Source: an uncultured Clostridium sp. (GTDB taxonomy: Bacteria > Bacillota > Clostridia > TANB77 > CAG-508). Taken from it: a stretch of 64,000 nucleotides of DNA. The stretch is taken from the NCBI GenBank assembly GCA_947244325.1, contig CAMXJY010000003.1, positions 64,267 through 128,266 on the forward strand. Direction: 5' to 3'. How positions within the stretch are numbered: position 1 is the stretch's first letter; each line of letters begins with the position of its first letter. Positions 17,605 to 27,161 of this stretch are shown one piece after another. Below the pieces are notes generated by a model, which had not been told where the DNA came from, did not search any database, and saw only the letters and a list, made by a program, of their open reading frames with translations. A program made the position numbers and the translations under genes.

Positions 17605-19689
17605 TTACTCATCTTTCTTTGCTCTAGAAGCAACGATTGTTTCAAGAACTGATTTTGGAACTTCTTCATAATGAGAAGGTTCCATAGAGTATGTTCCTCT
17701 ACCTTGTGTTTTTGAACGTAAGTCTGTTGCGTATCCAAACATTTCAGATAATGGAATAAATGAGTGAATTTCTTGCATTCCATCATTTCCGTCCATACCT
17801 TCCATTCTTCCACGTCTTGAGTTTACGTCTCCTATAACATCTCCCATGTATTCTTCTGGAACTGTTATTTCAACTTTCATAATTGGTTCTAATATAACTG
17901 ATTTAGCTTGTTTACAACCTTCTTTGAAAGCCATAGATCCAGCAATTTTGAATGCCATTTCTGAAGAGTCAACATCATGGTAAGAACCATCTACTAATGT
18001 AGCTTTGAAATCGATAACTGGATATCCAGCAAGTGTACCGCTTTCAGCAGCTTCTCTAATTCCTTCTTCAACTGGTTTGATATATTCTTTTGGAACAACA
18101 CCACCAACGATTTTGCTCTCAAATTCTATACCTTTACCTGGTTCTAATGGTTCCATTTCTAACCAAACGTGACCATATTGTCCTCTACCACCAGATTGAC
18201 GAATGAATTTACCTTCAACTCTAACTGGATTTCTAATTGTTTCTTTGTAAGCAACAGATGGCTTACCAACACTACATTCTACTTTAAATTCTCTTTTTAA
18301 TCTATCAACGATGATATCTAAGTGTAACTCACCCATACCAGCGATAATAGTTTGACCTGTTTCATGGTTTGTATATGTTTTAAATGTAGGATCTTCTTCA
18401 GCAAGTTTTGCAAGTGCAATTCCCATTTTTTCTTGATTAGCTTTATCTTTTGGTTCGATAGCTATATCAATAACTGGTTCTGGGAATTCCATTGATTCAA
18501 GTATAATTGGATGATCAGGATCACATAATGTATTTCCTGTTGTAACTTCTTTTAATCCAACTGCAGCTGCAATATCACCAGCATATACTTTTTCAATATC
18601 TTCTCTGTGATTTGAGTGCATTTGTAGAATTCTACCAATTCTTTCTTTTTTATCTTTACTTGAATTTAAAACTGTTGATCCAGATTCTAATGTTCCTGAG
18701 TAAACTCTAAAGAAACATAATTTTCCTACAAATGGGTCTGTAGCAATTTTAAATGCTAATGCTGCAAATGGTTCTGAATCTGAAGTTTTAGCTTCTGTTT
18801 CTTCTCCATCTAATGTTTCACCTTTAATATGAGCTATATCTAATGGTGATGGCATATAAGCAACTATTGCATCTAATAATTCTTGAACACCTTTATTTTT
18901 ATATGAAGAACCACAAACAACTGGTACTATTTTATTAGCTATAGTTCCTGTTCTTAATCCTCTTTTGATTTCTTCTTCAGAAAGTGCTTCACCTTCTAAA
19001 TATTTCATCATTAATTCTTCATCTTGTTCAGCAACTGATTCTATCATTTTCTCACGATATTCATTTGCTTGAGCTACCATATCTGCTGGTACATCTGTTT
19101 CTTCAACTTCTTTTCCTAAATCGTCTTTATGAATAAAAGCTCTCATTTTTATTAAATCAACGATTCCTTGGAAATTATCTTCTGCTCCTATAGGTAATTG
19201 AATTGGAACAGCGTTTGCTTTTAATCTATTTTTTAATTGATCAACACAAAGCATGAAGTTTGCACCAGTAATGTCCATTTTATTTACATAAACCATTCTT
19301 GGTACGCTATATTTATCTGCTTGTCTCCAAACAGTTTCTGTTTGTGGTTGAACTCCACCTTTAGCTGCTAAAACTGTTACAGCACCATCTAATACTTTTA
19401 AAGATCTTTGAACTTCAACAGTAAAGTCAACGTGTCCTGGAGTATCTATAATATTAATTCTATTATTATCCCAGAAACATGTTGTACAAGCAGAAGTAAT
19501 TGTTATACCTCTTTCTTGTTCTTGTGCCATCCAGTCCATTGTTGCAGCACCTTCGTGAACTTCTCCTATTTTATGAGTCTTTCCTGTATAGAAAAGAATT
19601 CTTTCAGTAGTAGTAGTTTTTCCTGCATCAATGTGAGCCATTATTCCTATATTTCTTGTTTTTTCTAATGGATATGCTCTTCCTGCCAC
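17605..19689 (-). CDS. fusA: translation elongation factor G
   Basis: A 694-aa ribosomal translocase GTPase. The N-terminus [19 protein letters not shown] carries the P-loop, [15 protein letters not shown] the switch [17 protein letters not shown] the G3 motif and [10 protein letters not shown] the G4. Domain IV shows [20 protein letters not shown] and the C-terminal domain [17 protein letters not shown]. Length and domain order are those of canonical EF-G rather than a paralogue. AAGGAGG precedes the ATG. It lies between rpsG and tuf in the standard str order, with hairpin-rich spacers on both sides. Confidence 0.98.
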   Translation of the reverse strand: MAGRAYPLEKTRNIGIMAHIDAGKTTTTERILFYTGKTHKIGEVHEGAATMDWMAQEQERGITITSACTTCFWDNNRINIIDTPGHVDFTVEVQRSLKVLDGAVTVLAAKGGVQPQTETVWRQADKYSVPRMVYVNKMDITGANFMLCVDQLKNRLKANAVPIQLPIGAEDNFQGIVDLIKMRAFIHKDDLGKEVEETDVPADMVAQANEYREKMIESVAEQDEELMMKYLEGEALSEEEIKRGLRTGTIANKIVPVVCGSSYKNKGVQELLDAIVAYMPSPLDIAHIKGETLDGEETEAKTSDSEPFAALAFKIATDPFVGKLCFFRVYSGTLESGSTVLNSSKDKKERIGRILQMHSNHREDIEKVYAGDIAAAVGLKEVTTGNTLCDPDHPIILESMEFPEPVIDIAIEPKDKANQEKMGIALAKLAEEDPTFKTYTNHETGQTIIAGMGELHLDIIVDRLKREFKVECSVGKPSVAYKETIRNPVRVEGKFIRQSGGRGQYGHVWLEMEPLEPGKGIEFESKIVGGVVPKEYIKPVEEGIREAAESGTLAGYPVIDFKATLVDGSYHDVDSSEMAFKIAGSMAFKEGCKQAKSVILEPIMKVEITVPEEYMGDVIGDVNSRRGRMEGMDGNDGMQEIHSFIPLSEMFGYATDLRSKTQGRGTYSMEPSHYEEVPKSVLETIVASRAKKDE

Positions 19690-19713
19690 TTTTTTTTCCT
19701 CCTTATAATAATG

Positions 19714-19813
19714 TATGCAATCTTAAGATTGCATAAGATATTTGTAATTTGCTACGCTTCATACAACTATCTTAATTTTACTAACTGTGTGAACAAAGTG
19801 AACTACAGTTAGT
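19714..19813. repeat. three stem-loops in the rpsG-fusA spacer
   Basis: A 22-base perfect palindrome at 19714-19735 (half site TATGCAATCTT) is followed by a larger dyad (AAGATA...TATCTT with inner TTGTA/TACAA) and by ACTAACTGT/ACAGTTAGT at 19780-19813. They lie inside the operon between rpsG and fusA, where a spacer is usually short and plain. Confidence 0.6.
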
Positions 19814-19844
19814 TAATATGGATGTCTTTATCAAACTTTTTATT

Positions 19845-20315
19845 TTACCACTTGTAATGTGCAAAAGCCTTATTAGCTTCAGCCATTTTATGTGTATCTT
19901 CTTTCTTCTTAAATGCTCCACCGTTTCCGTTTATAGCATCTATAATTTCTCCTGCTAGTTTTTCAGCCATTGTTTTTTCATGTCTTTTTCTAGCATAAGT
20001 AACTAACCATCTTAATCCTAAAGTTTGTCTTCTTTCTGGTCTGATTTCTAGTGGTACTTGGTATGTTGCACCACCAACTCTTCTTGCTTTAACTTCAAGA
20101 ACTGGCATTATGTTTTCTAAAGCTGCTTCAAATACTTCTAATGGATCTTTTTGTTCTTTTTCTTTTATAATATCAAAAGCTCCATAAACTATACCTTGAG
20201 CAACTGATTTTTTACCATCTAACATTATATTGTTAACTAATTTTGTAACAACTTTGCTATTATATAATGGATCTGGTAATACATCTCTTTTTGCTATATA
20301 TCCTTTTCTTGGCAC
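19845..20315 (-). CDS. rpsG: 30S ribosomal protein S7
   Basis: A 156-aa primary 16S rRNA-binding protein of the small-subunit head. It begins [20 protein letters not shown] and contains the S7 signature [20 protein letters not shown], then [11 protein letters not shown] and the C-terminal AHYKW. S7 often acts as an autoregulator of the str operon in other bacteria, but no S7-type leader is demonstrated here. It lies between rpsL and fusA, separated from rpsL by a 314-base hairpin-rich gap, which is unusually wide for this operon. Confidence 0.98.
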   Translation of the reverse strand: MPRKGYIAKRDVLPDPLYNSKVVTKLVNNIMLDGKKSVAQGIVYGAFDIIKEKEQKDPLEVFEAALENIMPVLEVKARRVGGATYQVPLEIRPERRQTLGLRWLVTYARKRHEKTMAEKLAGEIIDAINGNGGAFKKKEDTHKMAEANKAFAHYKW

Positions 20316-20329
20316 TATTCTTCCCTCCT

Positions 20330-20553
20330 ATAAATTTTTTTACTTCGTGAAAAAATTTATCCGCACTTCAAGAATTTTTTCAAAATTCTCGAAGCTGCGA
20401 TATTTATTTTTATCGCAAAGATATATCACGAATTTCCTTTTAATGTTCTGCACATAATGCAGAAAGGTACTCTGGAAAGATTATTTCACTTTCCCGTAAT
20501 AGTGCAAGAATTCTATTTATATTTAAAATCATAAAAAAGATTTATGCACTATT
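20330..20553. repeat. palindrome-packed spacer between rpsL and rpsG
   Basis: No gene is seen in 20316-20629. It holds a series of hairpins: 20330-20360 (ATAAATTTTTTTAC loop TTC, near-perfect), 20363-20398 (AGAATTTT/AAAATTCT with outer GAA/TTC pairs), 20396-20417 (TGCGATA/TATCGCA) and a long-loop dyad 20498-20553 (AATAGTGCA/TGCACTATT). A TCTGCA/TGCAGA pair also occurs near 20446-20463. None ends in a clear U tract on the coding strand. Confidence 0.6.
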
Positions 20554-20629
20554 ATCAATTAATAAATTTACTTAAATTCAAATTATAAACAAGTTTAACT
20601 TAAATTAAGCTAGTTTAAACTTTTAAATT

Positions 20630-21043
20630 CTATTTTTTTGGTTTTTTTGCACCGTATTTAGATCTAGCTTGCATTCTATCTTTAACACCTGCTGTATCTA
20701 ATGTACCTCTGATGATGTGGTATCTAACACCTGGTAAATCTTTTACCCTTCCACCTCTTATAAGTACAACACTGTGCTCTTGTAAGTTATGTCCTTCTCC
20801 TGGTATATAAGATGTAACTTCATATCCGTTTGAAAGTTTAACTCTGGCAACTTTTCTTAAAGCTGAGTTAGGTTTCTTAGGAGTAACTGTTTTTACAACT
20901 GTACATACACCTCTTTTTTGTGGTGCTCTGTGATCAGTTTGAACTTTTTTTCTTGAGTTATATCCTTTTTGTAGCGCAGGAGCTGTTGATTTTGTTTCTG
21001 ATGTTTGTCTTCCTTTTCTTACTAATTGATTAATTGTTGGCAT
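20630..21043 (-). CDS. rpsL: 30S ribosomal protein S12
   Basis: A 137-aa protein of the ribosomal decoding centre. The conserved block [20 protein letters not shown] and [36 protein letters not shown] are intact. The lysine of PKKPNSA, the usual streptomycin-resistance position, is wild type. The C-terminus ends KYGAKKPKK as expected. It is the first gene of the str operon here. rpoB/rpoC, which often precede it, are absent and replaced by the large-protein locus, so the operon has its own promoter at 21118-21146. Confidence 0.98.
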   Translation of the reverse strand: MPTINQLVRKGRQTSETKSTAPALQKGYNSRKKVQTDHRAPQKRGVCTVVKTVTPKKPNSALRKVARVKLSNGYEVTSYIPGEGHNLQEHSVVLIRGGRVKDLPGVRYHIIRGTLDTAGVKDRMQARSKYGAKKPKK

Positions 21044-21078
21044 TCTTCTTTTTCACCTCGTTTCTTTTAAATTAATAA

Positions 21079-21114
21079 TACGCTATAATATAAGTTTCCC
21101 TATACAATAGCGTA
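21079..21114 (-). promoter_or_regulatory. stem-loop at the 5' end of the rpsL leader
   Basis: Perfect 8-bp arms TACGCTAT and ATAGCGTA enclose 20 bases and begin almost exactly at the predicted transcription start. A 5'-terminal hairpin can stabilise an mRNA or bind a ribosomal protein. No protein-binding consensus is recognised. Confidence 0.5.
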
Positions 21115-21117
21115 TCT

Positions 21118-21146
21118 ATTTTATCATTTTTAACATATATTGTCAA
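21118..21146 (-). promoter_or_regulatory. promoter of the str operon
   Basis: Minus strand TTGACA (21141-21146), exactly 17 bases, TAAAAT (21118-21123). It lies 75 bases upstream of the rpsL start, with a leader hairpin in between. One of the best promoter matches in the window. Confidence 0.8.
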
Positions 21147-21327
21147 TATTTTTTAACTTTTATTTTTTCCTTATTTCCCTAAGCTTTCACAATATTTACT
21201 TTTTAAAAATAAATCTAAAAAAATCTGAATTTTTTAAGTAAATTTGTTCATGTGCATTACTTATCTATAGCCATTAAATTCGTATATCTAAGAAATGTAC
21301 ACTATTTAGTAAAACTTTTATATAATT

Positions 21328-21555
21328 CTATTTTAATATTCTTAATGCGATATTTTTTAACATTTCTGGATCTTTTACAAACTTTATAAATGTTTTTCCA
21401 TCTACTTCTTTTCTTTGAAAAACTTTTGGTTCTATTGGTTTTTCTACTGTACAACAAAAGAAATATTCATCTTCATTATAATTTACAATATCTACAATCC
21501 TATATGCTTTATTATCTTTTAATGTTAATTTTCCACCTATTTTAAATTCTTTCAT
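21328..21555 (-). CDS. small protein of unknown function, 75 aa
   Basis: MKEFKIGGKLTLKDNKAYRI followed by VDIVNYNEDEYFFCCTVEKP and a helical end (DPEMLKNIALRILK). The pattern of short strands around DNKAYRIVDIVNYNEDEYFF recalls DUF1292-like small beta proteins, but this is only a resemblance. It starts 13 bases after the stop of the 576-aa protein and is the last gene of the large-protein locus before the str operon. No membrane segment or signal is present. Confidence 0.6.
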   Translation of the reverse strand: MKEFKIGGKLTLKDNKAYRIVDIVNYNEDEYFFCCTVEKPIEPKVFQRKEVDGKTFIKFVKDPEMLKNIALRILK

Positions 21556-21568
21556 TTTTACTTAAAAA

Positions 21569-23299
21569 TTAATCCCTTTCATTATCTTCAGTAGATTTTG
21601 CATTTGGCTTTTGTTCTAGTTCAATTAAGACCTGTGGATCTCTAACAAATTTTTGTTTTTCATCTGGAAGTAATTCAAAAGCTAATTTTTTTAAATCTTG
21701 TATTTTTTCATTTGAATATTCATTATATTCTTCTAAAAAAGTTTTTTGAAGTATTTCATTTAAAAATTCTTGATCCCTAATTCTTAATAATTCTCTTTCA
21801 AAAGTTTTAGCAGGTAATCCCTTTTCTATAACTCTTATTTTTAATGCTGCAAGCACTTGTTCTTCTTCTGTAAGATTTTTAAAATCATAATTACTTGATG
21901 TCTTAATCTCTCCTATTTCTTTTTTTATGGCTTCAAACTGTTCTTCACTAATACTTTCAATAGTAATTTCTTTATCTGATTTAACAGGTGCTGAATTTTT
22001 AACATCTTGTATTACATTTTTTGAAAATGATATTGCACCTGCAAGCAATGTTGTTGCAAGACCAAGTCTAAAAGCTGTCCAACCTCTTCTAACAGATACA
22101 TCGTTTGCAGCATCTTCATATTCTTGTACTTCTTTATAATTTTCTCTATCTATCTCATCTTCTGCATCTTTATAAAATGCCATTCCTTCTCGTGTAAATA
22201 TACCTTTTTTATATGCATCTTCTATAAACTCATAACTTCCACTGCTATATTTTATTTGTAGTATAATTCTTCCTAGTAATCCTCTTTTTTTAGGTTCTGT
22301 TAATCTTCCCATTTCTTCAAGTGTTTTTGCATTTTTTACTGTTCTTTTTTCTTCATTAACTATATTTTCTTTTTTGGATTTTTTAGTCTTTTTTTCAGTT
22401 TCAGATTTTTTTACTTTAGATGTTCTTTCCTTTTTAGTCTTAATATCTTCTGCACGCTCTACTTTAGGTTTCTTCTCTTTTTTTGTCTTAGTAACTTCTG
22501 CACGCTCTACTTTAGGTTTCTTTTCTTTTTTTGTTTTAGTAACTTCTGTACGTTCTACTTTAGGTTTCTCTTCCTTTTTTGTTTTAATAACTTTTGGCTT
22601 TTCTTCACGAAGTTGCTTTTCTTTCTTAACCTTAGAAGTTTTTGGTTTCTCTGCTATATTATTTTTAGTCTTAGCAATTCTTTGTTTTTCTGCTTTAGAT
22701 TTGATAGTTTTGGCAGCATCATCAAATTTAATTACATCCGCTGGTTTTCTAACTGTAGATTCTTGCTTTTTAATAGTTGTTTCAGGAATTACAACTTTTG
22801 GTCTTCCACCTGATTCAAAATCTCTAATTGCTACATCTAAGTTACCTACTTTTCTATAATAAGAATTTTCTCCTAAAGTTACTGCATGTGTTAAATTTGA
22901 AGCTCTTTTTACTGTTTGAGTTGCAATCTGCATTCTTTCCTGTTCTAATACTGGTGCAACTTTTCTAGGAGTTTCTTTTTGCTGTTTTACAACTAATTTA
23001 GTATCATTTCCACTCTCCATTTTCTCTATAGCTGAATCTAAATTAATATTCTTTTTATAATATTCATTTATACTACTTGTATCATGTTTAATCACTTGTT
23101 TTTTTTCAGTAGTCTGCTGACTATTATTTTGTAATCTTTTTTCTTTTTCTTCAAACATTGATACATCCATTTGACTAATAACTGCTCTTAAAGTTTCTTC
23201 CATTTTAGAACCATAAATAGGATTAAAAATACCTTTTAATCCTATTTCTTCTTTATTATTTGATGGATGTAATTTTTGACTATTTAATATATCTGGCAT
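21569..23299 (-). CDS. large unrecognised protein with lysine-rich repeats and one membrane-like segment (576 aa)
   Basis: The N-terminal half contains two related units, about residues 75-105 (NEYYKKNINLDSAIEKMESG) and 145-170 (NSYYRKVGNLDVAIRDFESG). Then follows a very basic stretch built from a 16-residue tandem repeat (core KTKKEKKPKVER, roughly three copies, about residues 235-290). After a PKKRGLLGRIILQIKY helix comes one hydrophobic run, AFRLGLATTLLAGAISF, the only plausible membrane segment in this gene cluster, and a charged helical C-terminus. It ends STEDNERD, an acidic tail like its neighbours. No known family is recognised. It lies 3 bp downstream of the 1186-aa gene and 13 bp upstream of the 75-aa gene. 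It may anchor its partners to membrane, nucleic acid or a complex, but this is inference. Confidence 0.75.
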   Translation of the reverse strand: MPDILNSQKLHPSNNKEEIGLKGIFNPIYGSKMEETLRAVISQMDVSMFEEKEKRLQNNSQQTTEKKQVIKHDTSSINEYYKKNINLDSAIEKMESGNDTKLVVKQQKETPRKVAPVLEQERMQIATQTVKRASNLTHAVTLGENSYYRKVGNLDVAIRDFESGGRPKVVIPETTIKKQESTVRKPADVIKFDDAAKTIKSKAEKQRIAKTKNNIAEKPKTSKVKKEKQLREEKPKVIKTKKEEKPKVERTEVTKTKKEKKPKVERAEVTKTKKEKKPKVERAEDIKTKKERTSKVKKSETEKKTKKSKKENIVNEEKRTVKNAKTLEEMGRLTEPKKRGLLGRIILQIKYSSGSYEFIEDAYKKGIFTREGMAFYKDAEDEIDRENYKEVQEYEDAANDVSVRRGWTAFRLGLATTLLAGAISFSKNVIQDVKNSAPVKSDKEITIESISEEQFEAIKKEIGEIKTSSNYDFKNLTEEEQVLAALKIRVIEKGLPAKTFERELLRIRDQEFLNEILQKTFLEEYNEYSNEKIQDLKKLAFELLPDEKQKFVRDPQVLIELEQKPNAKSTEDNERD

Positions 23300-23302
23300 A
23301 GC

Positions 23303-26300
23303 CTATTCCCTTTCATCATCAAAAGTTTCTCTTCCACTTTCTTTTTTTAACAATTTTGCTTGTCTAAATAATTCATATGCAGGCTCTATTGCTGCTGCTC
23401 CTGTTATTCCGTTATTAACTTTATTTAAAACACCTTTAATTGCTGTTTTAGTTGCAACTGGAACATCTACTACTTTATCAACTAAACCATATATCGGTTC
23501 GTCTTTTAATACATAATTAGTAATAAATTCTTTATCCTTAACTACTTCAGTAACTTTTTTTATAACTTTAGCTGATTCCAAAGCTTCTGCTTTTACACTT
23601 TCTGTTGCCCAACCAGTTCCCCAACTTTTCATTGATTCCATAATATCTGTAATTCCGTGAGAAGTTGCAAAACTATCTGTCATAAAATCTACACCTGCTT
23701 TTCCAGCATATGCATCACTTTCTAATATAGTATCAAATGCATCTTTTACTTTATCTGGAAAGTACTTATCAACTGCATCTACTATTTTTGTACTATCTTC
23801 AAACGAAAATAGTCCATCTATGTATGATGTTGCATATCTTCTTCCTGTAGCTTGACATAAATTTCTAGTTGCCTCATCTGCTACAGAATAATATACTCTA
23901 TCTCCTGCTTTATATCCTAAATTTGCTAAAGCTTCATAGCTTTGTGCGTCTAAATTATCTGGTATAACAAAATCTAAAGACATTCCTTGTATATTTTGTG
24001 AAGTTGGTGCTTCAATCCAATCTACTGTTTTTCCATATGTACCTGTATGTTCAAACATAGCAGAATCTCCATATTCTAAATCTCCAAGTTTTATATTACC
24101 TGCTGTGTTTCCTTCTATAAATGTATCTTTAGTTTTATCTACTGTTTCCCAATGTCCACCGTTTGGAACTTGTACTTGCTCTGTTCCTATTTGTTCTACT
24201 GTAGGCACTGTTTTTTGAACTGTATTTTTTATTTTTGAAACTCCAAATTTAACTAATTCATGTTGTCCTTTTAAAGCTAATAAATATGGTATTGTATAAA
24301 ATCTAGTTAATGTATTTTTTATTTCTTTTGATCTTATTGCTCTACCTATAGGATCAGCACTAATAACTGCTTCTTTTGATCTTGTCCATTTTACACCTTC
24401 TGGAATAGTTACTGCTTGCACTCCATTTATATTACGCATAAGTTCTTGTTTTTCTTTAACAAATTGTGTATTTCTATGTGGGTTTTCAGCAGGATTTCTT
24501 GAACCAGTTGTGCTTACATAACCTGAATCTATTCCTTCATATTCTAAAGCTAATTTTGATAAAGTTCTTTGTCTTAAAACTTTTTCATCTACATCTTTTG
24601 GATGTCTATATATATCACCTTGCACTTCTTGAGTTTCAGCAATAATTCTTGCATCATTTTTTCTCATTTCAATATTGCTTAGTACTATATCTTTTTGTCT
24701 TTGATATTCTGCTTGTGTTTCAGAAACCGCTGTTTCAATATAATTTTTCTCTAAATTTTTATCTATTTCTTTTATTTGTCTATCTACTATAGCTTTTTCT
24801 GTTATATCTTTTCTTTTTGAACCTATAAGTGGTAGTTCATCTAACCAACCTTTTGCTCTTGCAACAAATCTATTATTTCCATTTTCTTGATAATAATCTA
24901 CTCTAGCTCCACGTCTTGCATCAGCTCTTCCATTATATGGGTTAGGGTCTTTTTCTCCTTTATATTTAATATTAGATATTGCTACACCTATACCTTTTAA
25001 TGGTAATCTAACAGGCATTGTTCCAAGATTAACTATATTACTTCCAAGAGTTACTACTTTTCTTATTACACCTGGAGTTTTTAATGGATTTTGCCATCTT
25101 GAAAAAGCATATACATTATATGCTGCTGTTTTAATTTTTGCTGGCACTCCTTCTGCATCTCTAATTCTCTTTAATGGCAAATTAGTATCTGCATATTTTC
25201 CAGCAGTTCTATGATGCTCTTTATGGAACATATAATCATTAGTTGTATTGTGGAAAGTATCTATATACTTACCATCTTTAAGCATTTCCATTTTTATTTC
25301 ATTCATTGCATTTACTTTTAATTCTTGAGTATCAGCATTTTTATAAGCATCATATGCTTTATATTCTGTAAGTGTTAATTTATCACCTGCAGTAATTTTT
25401 GTAGATTTTTCAAGTTTTGATTTATATTCTTCTAATTGAAGAAATTTTACAATTCCTTCAACACTACTTTCATATTTTGAAGCATTTTCTGGTTCTGCAA
25501 GTAAAGTATTAAGCTCTGTTTGCATTCCTACATAATCAACTGTACTATACTTTCCTACTTTTGGAACTTGATTACCATTTTCGTCTTCTTCCATTATCGC
25601 TGTTCCATCTTCATTTCTAAGTATAAAAGTATTATCTGATTTTATGTATTTTTTAAATAATGCTAGATATCTATCAAACTTTTCTTTGTATTCTTTATTT
25701 CCATACATTTGAGCTCTAACCATACTAGCATAATACTCAAGATCTTGATTTTTCATATCTTGCACACTTGCTGGTATATTAGCTCTTATTTCTTCGATAG
25801 AAGGAGCTTCTGTGTTTAATACTTTATCTTCTTCATCTAAAACATGTATTTGACTTTCATACACATTAATTTCTTCATTATAAAGTTTTATATCAGCTTC
25901 TAAGCTTTCTAAATCTTTATTAAAAGGTTCACATGCTTCTAATATTAATTTTCTTCCCATTCTAGTACGTGGTTTTAGTTTATTTGAGAAATTTATATTT
26001 TTTAAAGAATATACATCTGAATGATTTTGTGCTGCTTTTTTTAGATTATCTAATAATACTGTAAAATCAGCTGTTGCTTTTGCATCTAATGTTTTTGATA
26101 CCTTATCTGCTTCTTTTATCGCTCTTGCTACATTTGTTTTATTTAATATTACATTAAAACTTTTTTCATCAACTAATTTTGTAGGTTTAATTTTTTCTAC
26201 CAAATCTTTGATTTCATCATAGATGCCATTAATTTTATTGTTATTAGCATCTATCTGACCTTGACTTAAACTTCCACCATGAGCACTTATCATATCTTGT

Positions 26301-26863
26301 AATTTTTTAATTTCTGCTAGTTTGTCTTTTATATCAAATATATGGTCTAAATCATCAAATTCACTACGTGTTAATACTTTTAAATTTGGTATCTTACTTT
26401 CATAAATCTCATTACTTATAGCCTTAAATCCTGATAATTGTTCTCTAATTTCAGCTTTTCTTTCTTCAGCTTCTGTAATCCCATTTTCCAATGCTAACCT
26501 ATATTCTTGATTATTAGGGTCTATTTCTCTTAATCTGTTTCTTATTTCGGCTGTTTTAAAAACATCCTCACTCATCTTTTTGAATAAATTATTAACATTT
26601 TTAAAACCAGCATATTCAGAAGTTGTTAAAGGATTTTCAGATGATTTCATTACATTTTGTATTTCATCAAATAATTGATGAAATACATGATTAAAATCTT
26701 CATTCTCATCTAATCTAATATTGTACTTAGAAGAAAAGATATTAAAAATATCTTTTAATATCTTTTCACATTCTGAGAAATTCTTTTCATCTATGTATAA
26801 TTTTTCAAACTCATCTACAATTTGTTTCATATTTTGGTTTATTTTATTCCATGAAACTTTCAT
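23303..26863 (-). CDS. very large unrecognised helical protein (1186 aa)
   Basis: Residues 1-400 are charged, helix-rich and coiled-coil-like (VDEFEKLYIDEKNFSECEKI, DKLAEIKKLQDM). A central part contains a short acidic loop (NEDGTAIMEEDENGNQVPK) similar to repeats in the 736-aa protein. A basic region follows (ADARRGARVDYYQENGNN), then a glycine-rich strand-like section near residue 920-960 (VPNGGHWETVDKTKDTF, LGDLEYGDSAMFEHTG) and GYKAGDRVYYSVADEATRN. The end is GRETFDDERE, acidic. No signal peptide, membrane anchor or enzyme motif is evident. The 49-aa gene lies 104 bp upstream and the 576-aa gene 3 bp downstream. The N-terminal half shows weak but ordered similarity to the 736-aa protein. 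Confidence 0.78.
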   Translation of the reverse strand: MKVSWNKINQNMKQIVDEFEKLYIDEKNFSECEKILKDIFNIFSSKYNIRLDENEDFNHVFHQLFDEIQNVMKSSENPLTTSEYAGFKNVNNLFKKMSEDVFKTAEIRNRLREIDPNNQEYRLALENGITEAEERKAEIREQLSGFKAISNEIYESKIPNLKVLTRSEFDDLDHIFDIKDKLAEIKKLQDMISAHGGSLSQGQIDANNNKINGIYDEIKDLVEKIKPTKLVDEKSFNVILNKTNVARAIKEADKVSKTLDAKATADFTVLLDNLKKAAQNHSDVYSLKNINFSNKLKPRTRMGRKLILEACEPFNKDLESLEADIKLYNEEINVYESQIHVLDEEDKVLNTEAPSIEEIRANIPASVQDMKNQDLEYYASMVRAQMYGNKEYKEKFDRYLALFKKYIKSDNTFILRNEDGTAIMEEDENGNQVPKVGKYSTVDYVGMQTELNTLLAEPENASKYESSVEGIVKFLQLEEYKSKLEKSTKITAGDKLTLTEYKAYDAYKNADTQELKVNAMNEIKMEMLKDGKYIDTFHNTTNDYMFHKEHHRTAGKYADTNLPLKRIRDAEGVPAKIKTAAYNVYAFSRWQNPLKTPGVIRKVVTLGSNIVNLGTMPVRLPLKGIGVAISNIKYKGEKDPNPYNGRADARRGARVDYYQENGNNRFVARAKGWLDELPLIGSKRKDITEKAIVDRQIKEIDKNLEKNYIETAVSETQAEYQRQKDIVLSNIEMRKNDARIIAETQEVQGDIYRHPKDVDEKVLRQRTLSKLALEYEGIDSGYVSTTGSRNPAENPHRNTQFVKEKQELMRNINGVQAVTIPEGVKWTRSKEAVISADPIGRAIRSKEIKNTLTRFYTIPYLLALKGQHELVKFGVSKIKNTVQKTVPTVEQIGTEQVQVPNGGHWETVDKTKDTFIEGNTAGNIKLGDLEYGDSAMFEHTGTYGKTVDWIEAPTSQNIQGMSLDFVIPDNLDAQSYEALANLGYKAGDRVYYSVADEATRNLCQATGRRYATSYIDGLFSFEDSTKIVDAVDKYFPDKVKDAFDTILESDAYAGKAGVDFMTDSFATSHGITDIMESMKSWGTGWATESVKAEALESAKVIKKVTEVVKDKEFITNYVLKDEPIYGLVDKVVDVPVATKTAIKGVLNKVNNGITGAAAIEPAYELFRQAKLLKKESGRETFDDERE

Positions 26864-26967
26864 ATATTCTCCTTGTATAACTAGCCTTAGCTAATTATAT
26901 ATTTTATTTTTCTTAAACTTAAATAGAATTTACTTTACTAATAAATTATTTTGTTTACATTTTTTGA

Positions 26968-27117
26968 TTACATTTGAGAAATTATTCTAGCTTTTATTTT
27001 GTTTATAAGATTATTGTATTCTAATAATTGTTCATTTGATGCATTTTTTATAACATCATCTGTCATCATTTCACTAACTAATCTTAAACCTTCTAATAGT
27101 TTTTCTACATCGTTCAT
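26968..27117 (-). CDS. tiny helical protein upstream of the 1186-aa gene (49 aa)
   Basis: A 49-aa reading frame starting MNDVEKLLEGLRLVSEMMTD with AGGAGGAAAA just before the ATG, and ending NKIKARIISQM. It is wholly helical by pattern, amphipathic and leucine/isoleucine rich. It resembles the 52-aa protein at 29417-29575: both have E-x2-T-D, a gap, then L-x-EY-x4-N-K followed by I/L-rich turns. Each of the two tiny genes is placed directly before a giant protein gene. They could be small partner or assembly subunits, but no function is known. Confidence 0.65.
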   Translation of the reverse strand: MNDVEKLLEGLRLVSEMMTDDVIKNASNEQLLEYNNLINKIKARIISQM

Positions 27118-27161
27118 TAATTTTTCCTCCTTTGTTTGTTATTTATGTACTTAGGGTTATC

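Noticed and set aside
17526..17813. Minus-strand open frame of 95 codons overlapping the end of fusA
   Set aside because: It is a different frame inside fusA plus the hairpin spacer; the protein is low-complexity His/Gln/Lys and unlike any ribosomal-operon product.
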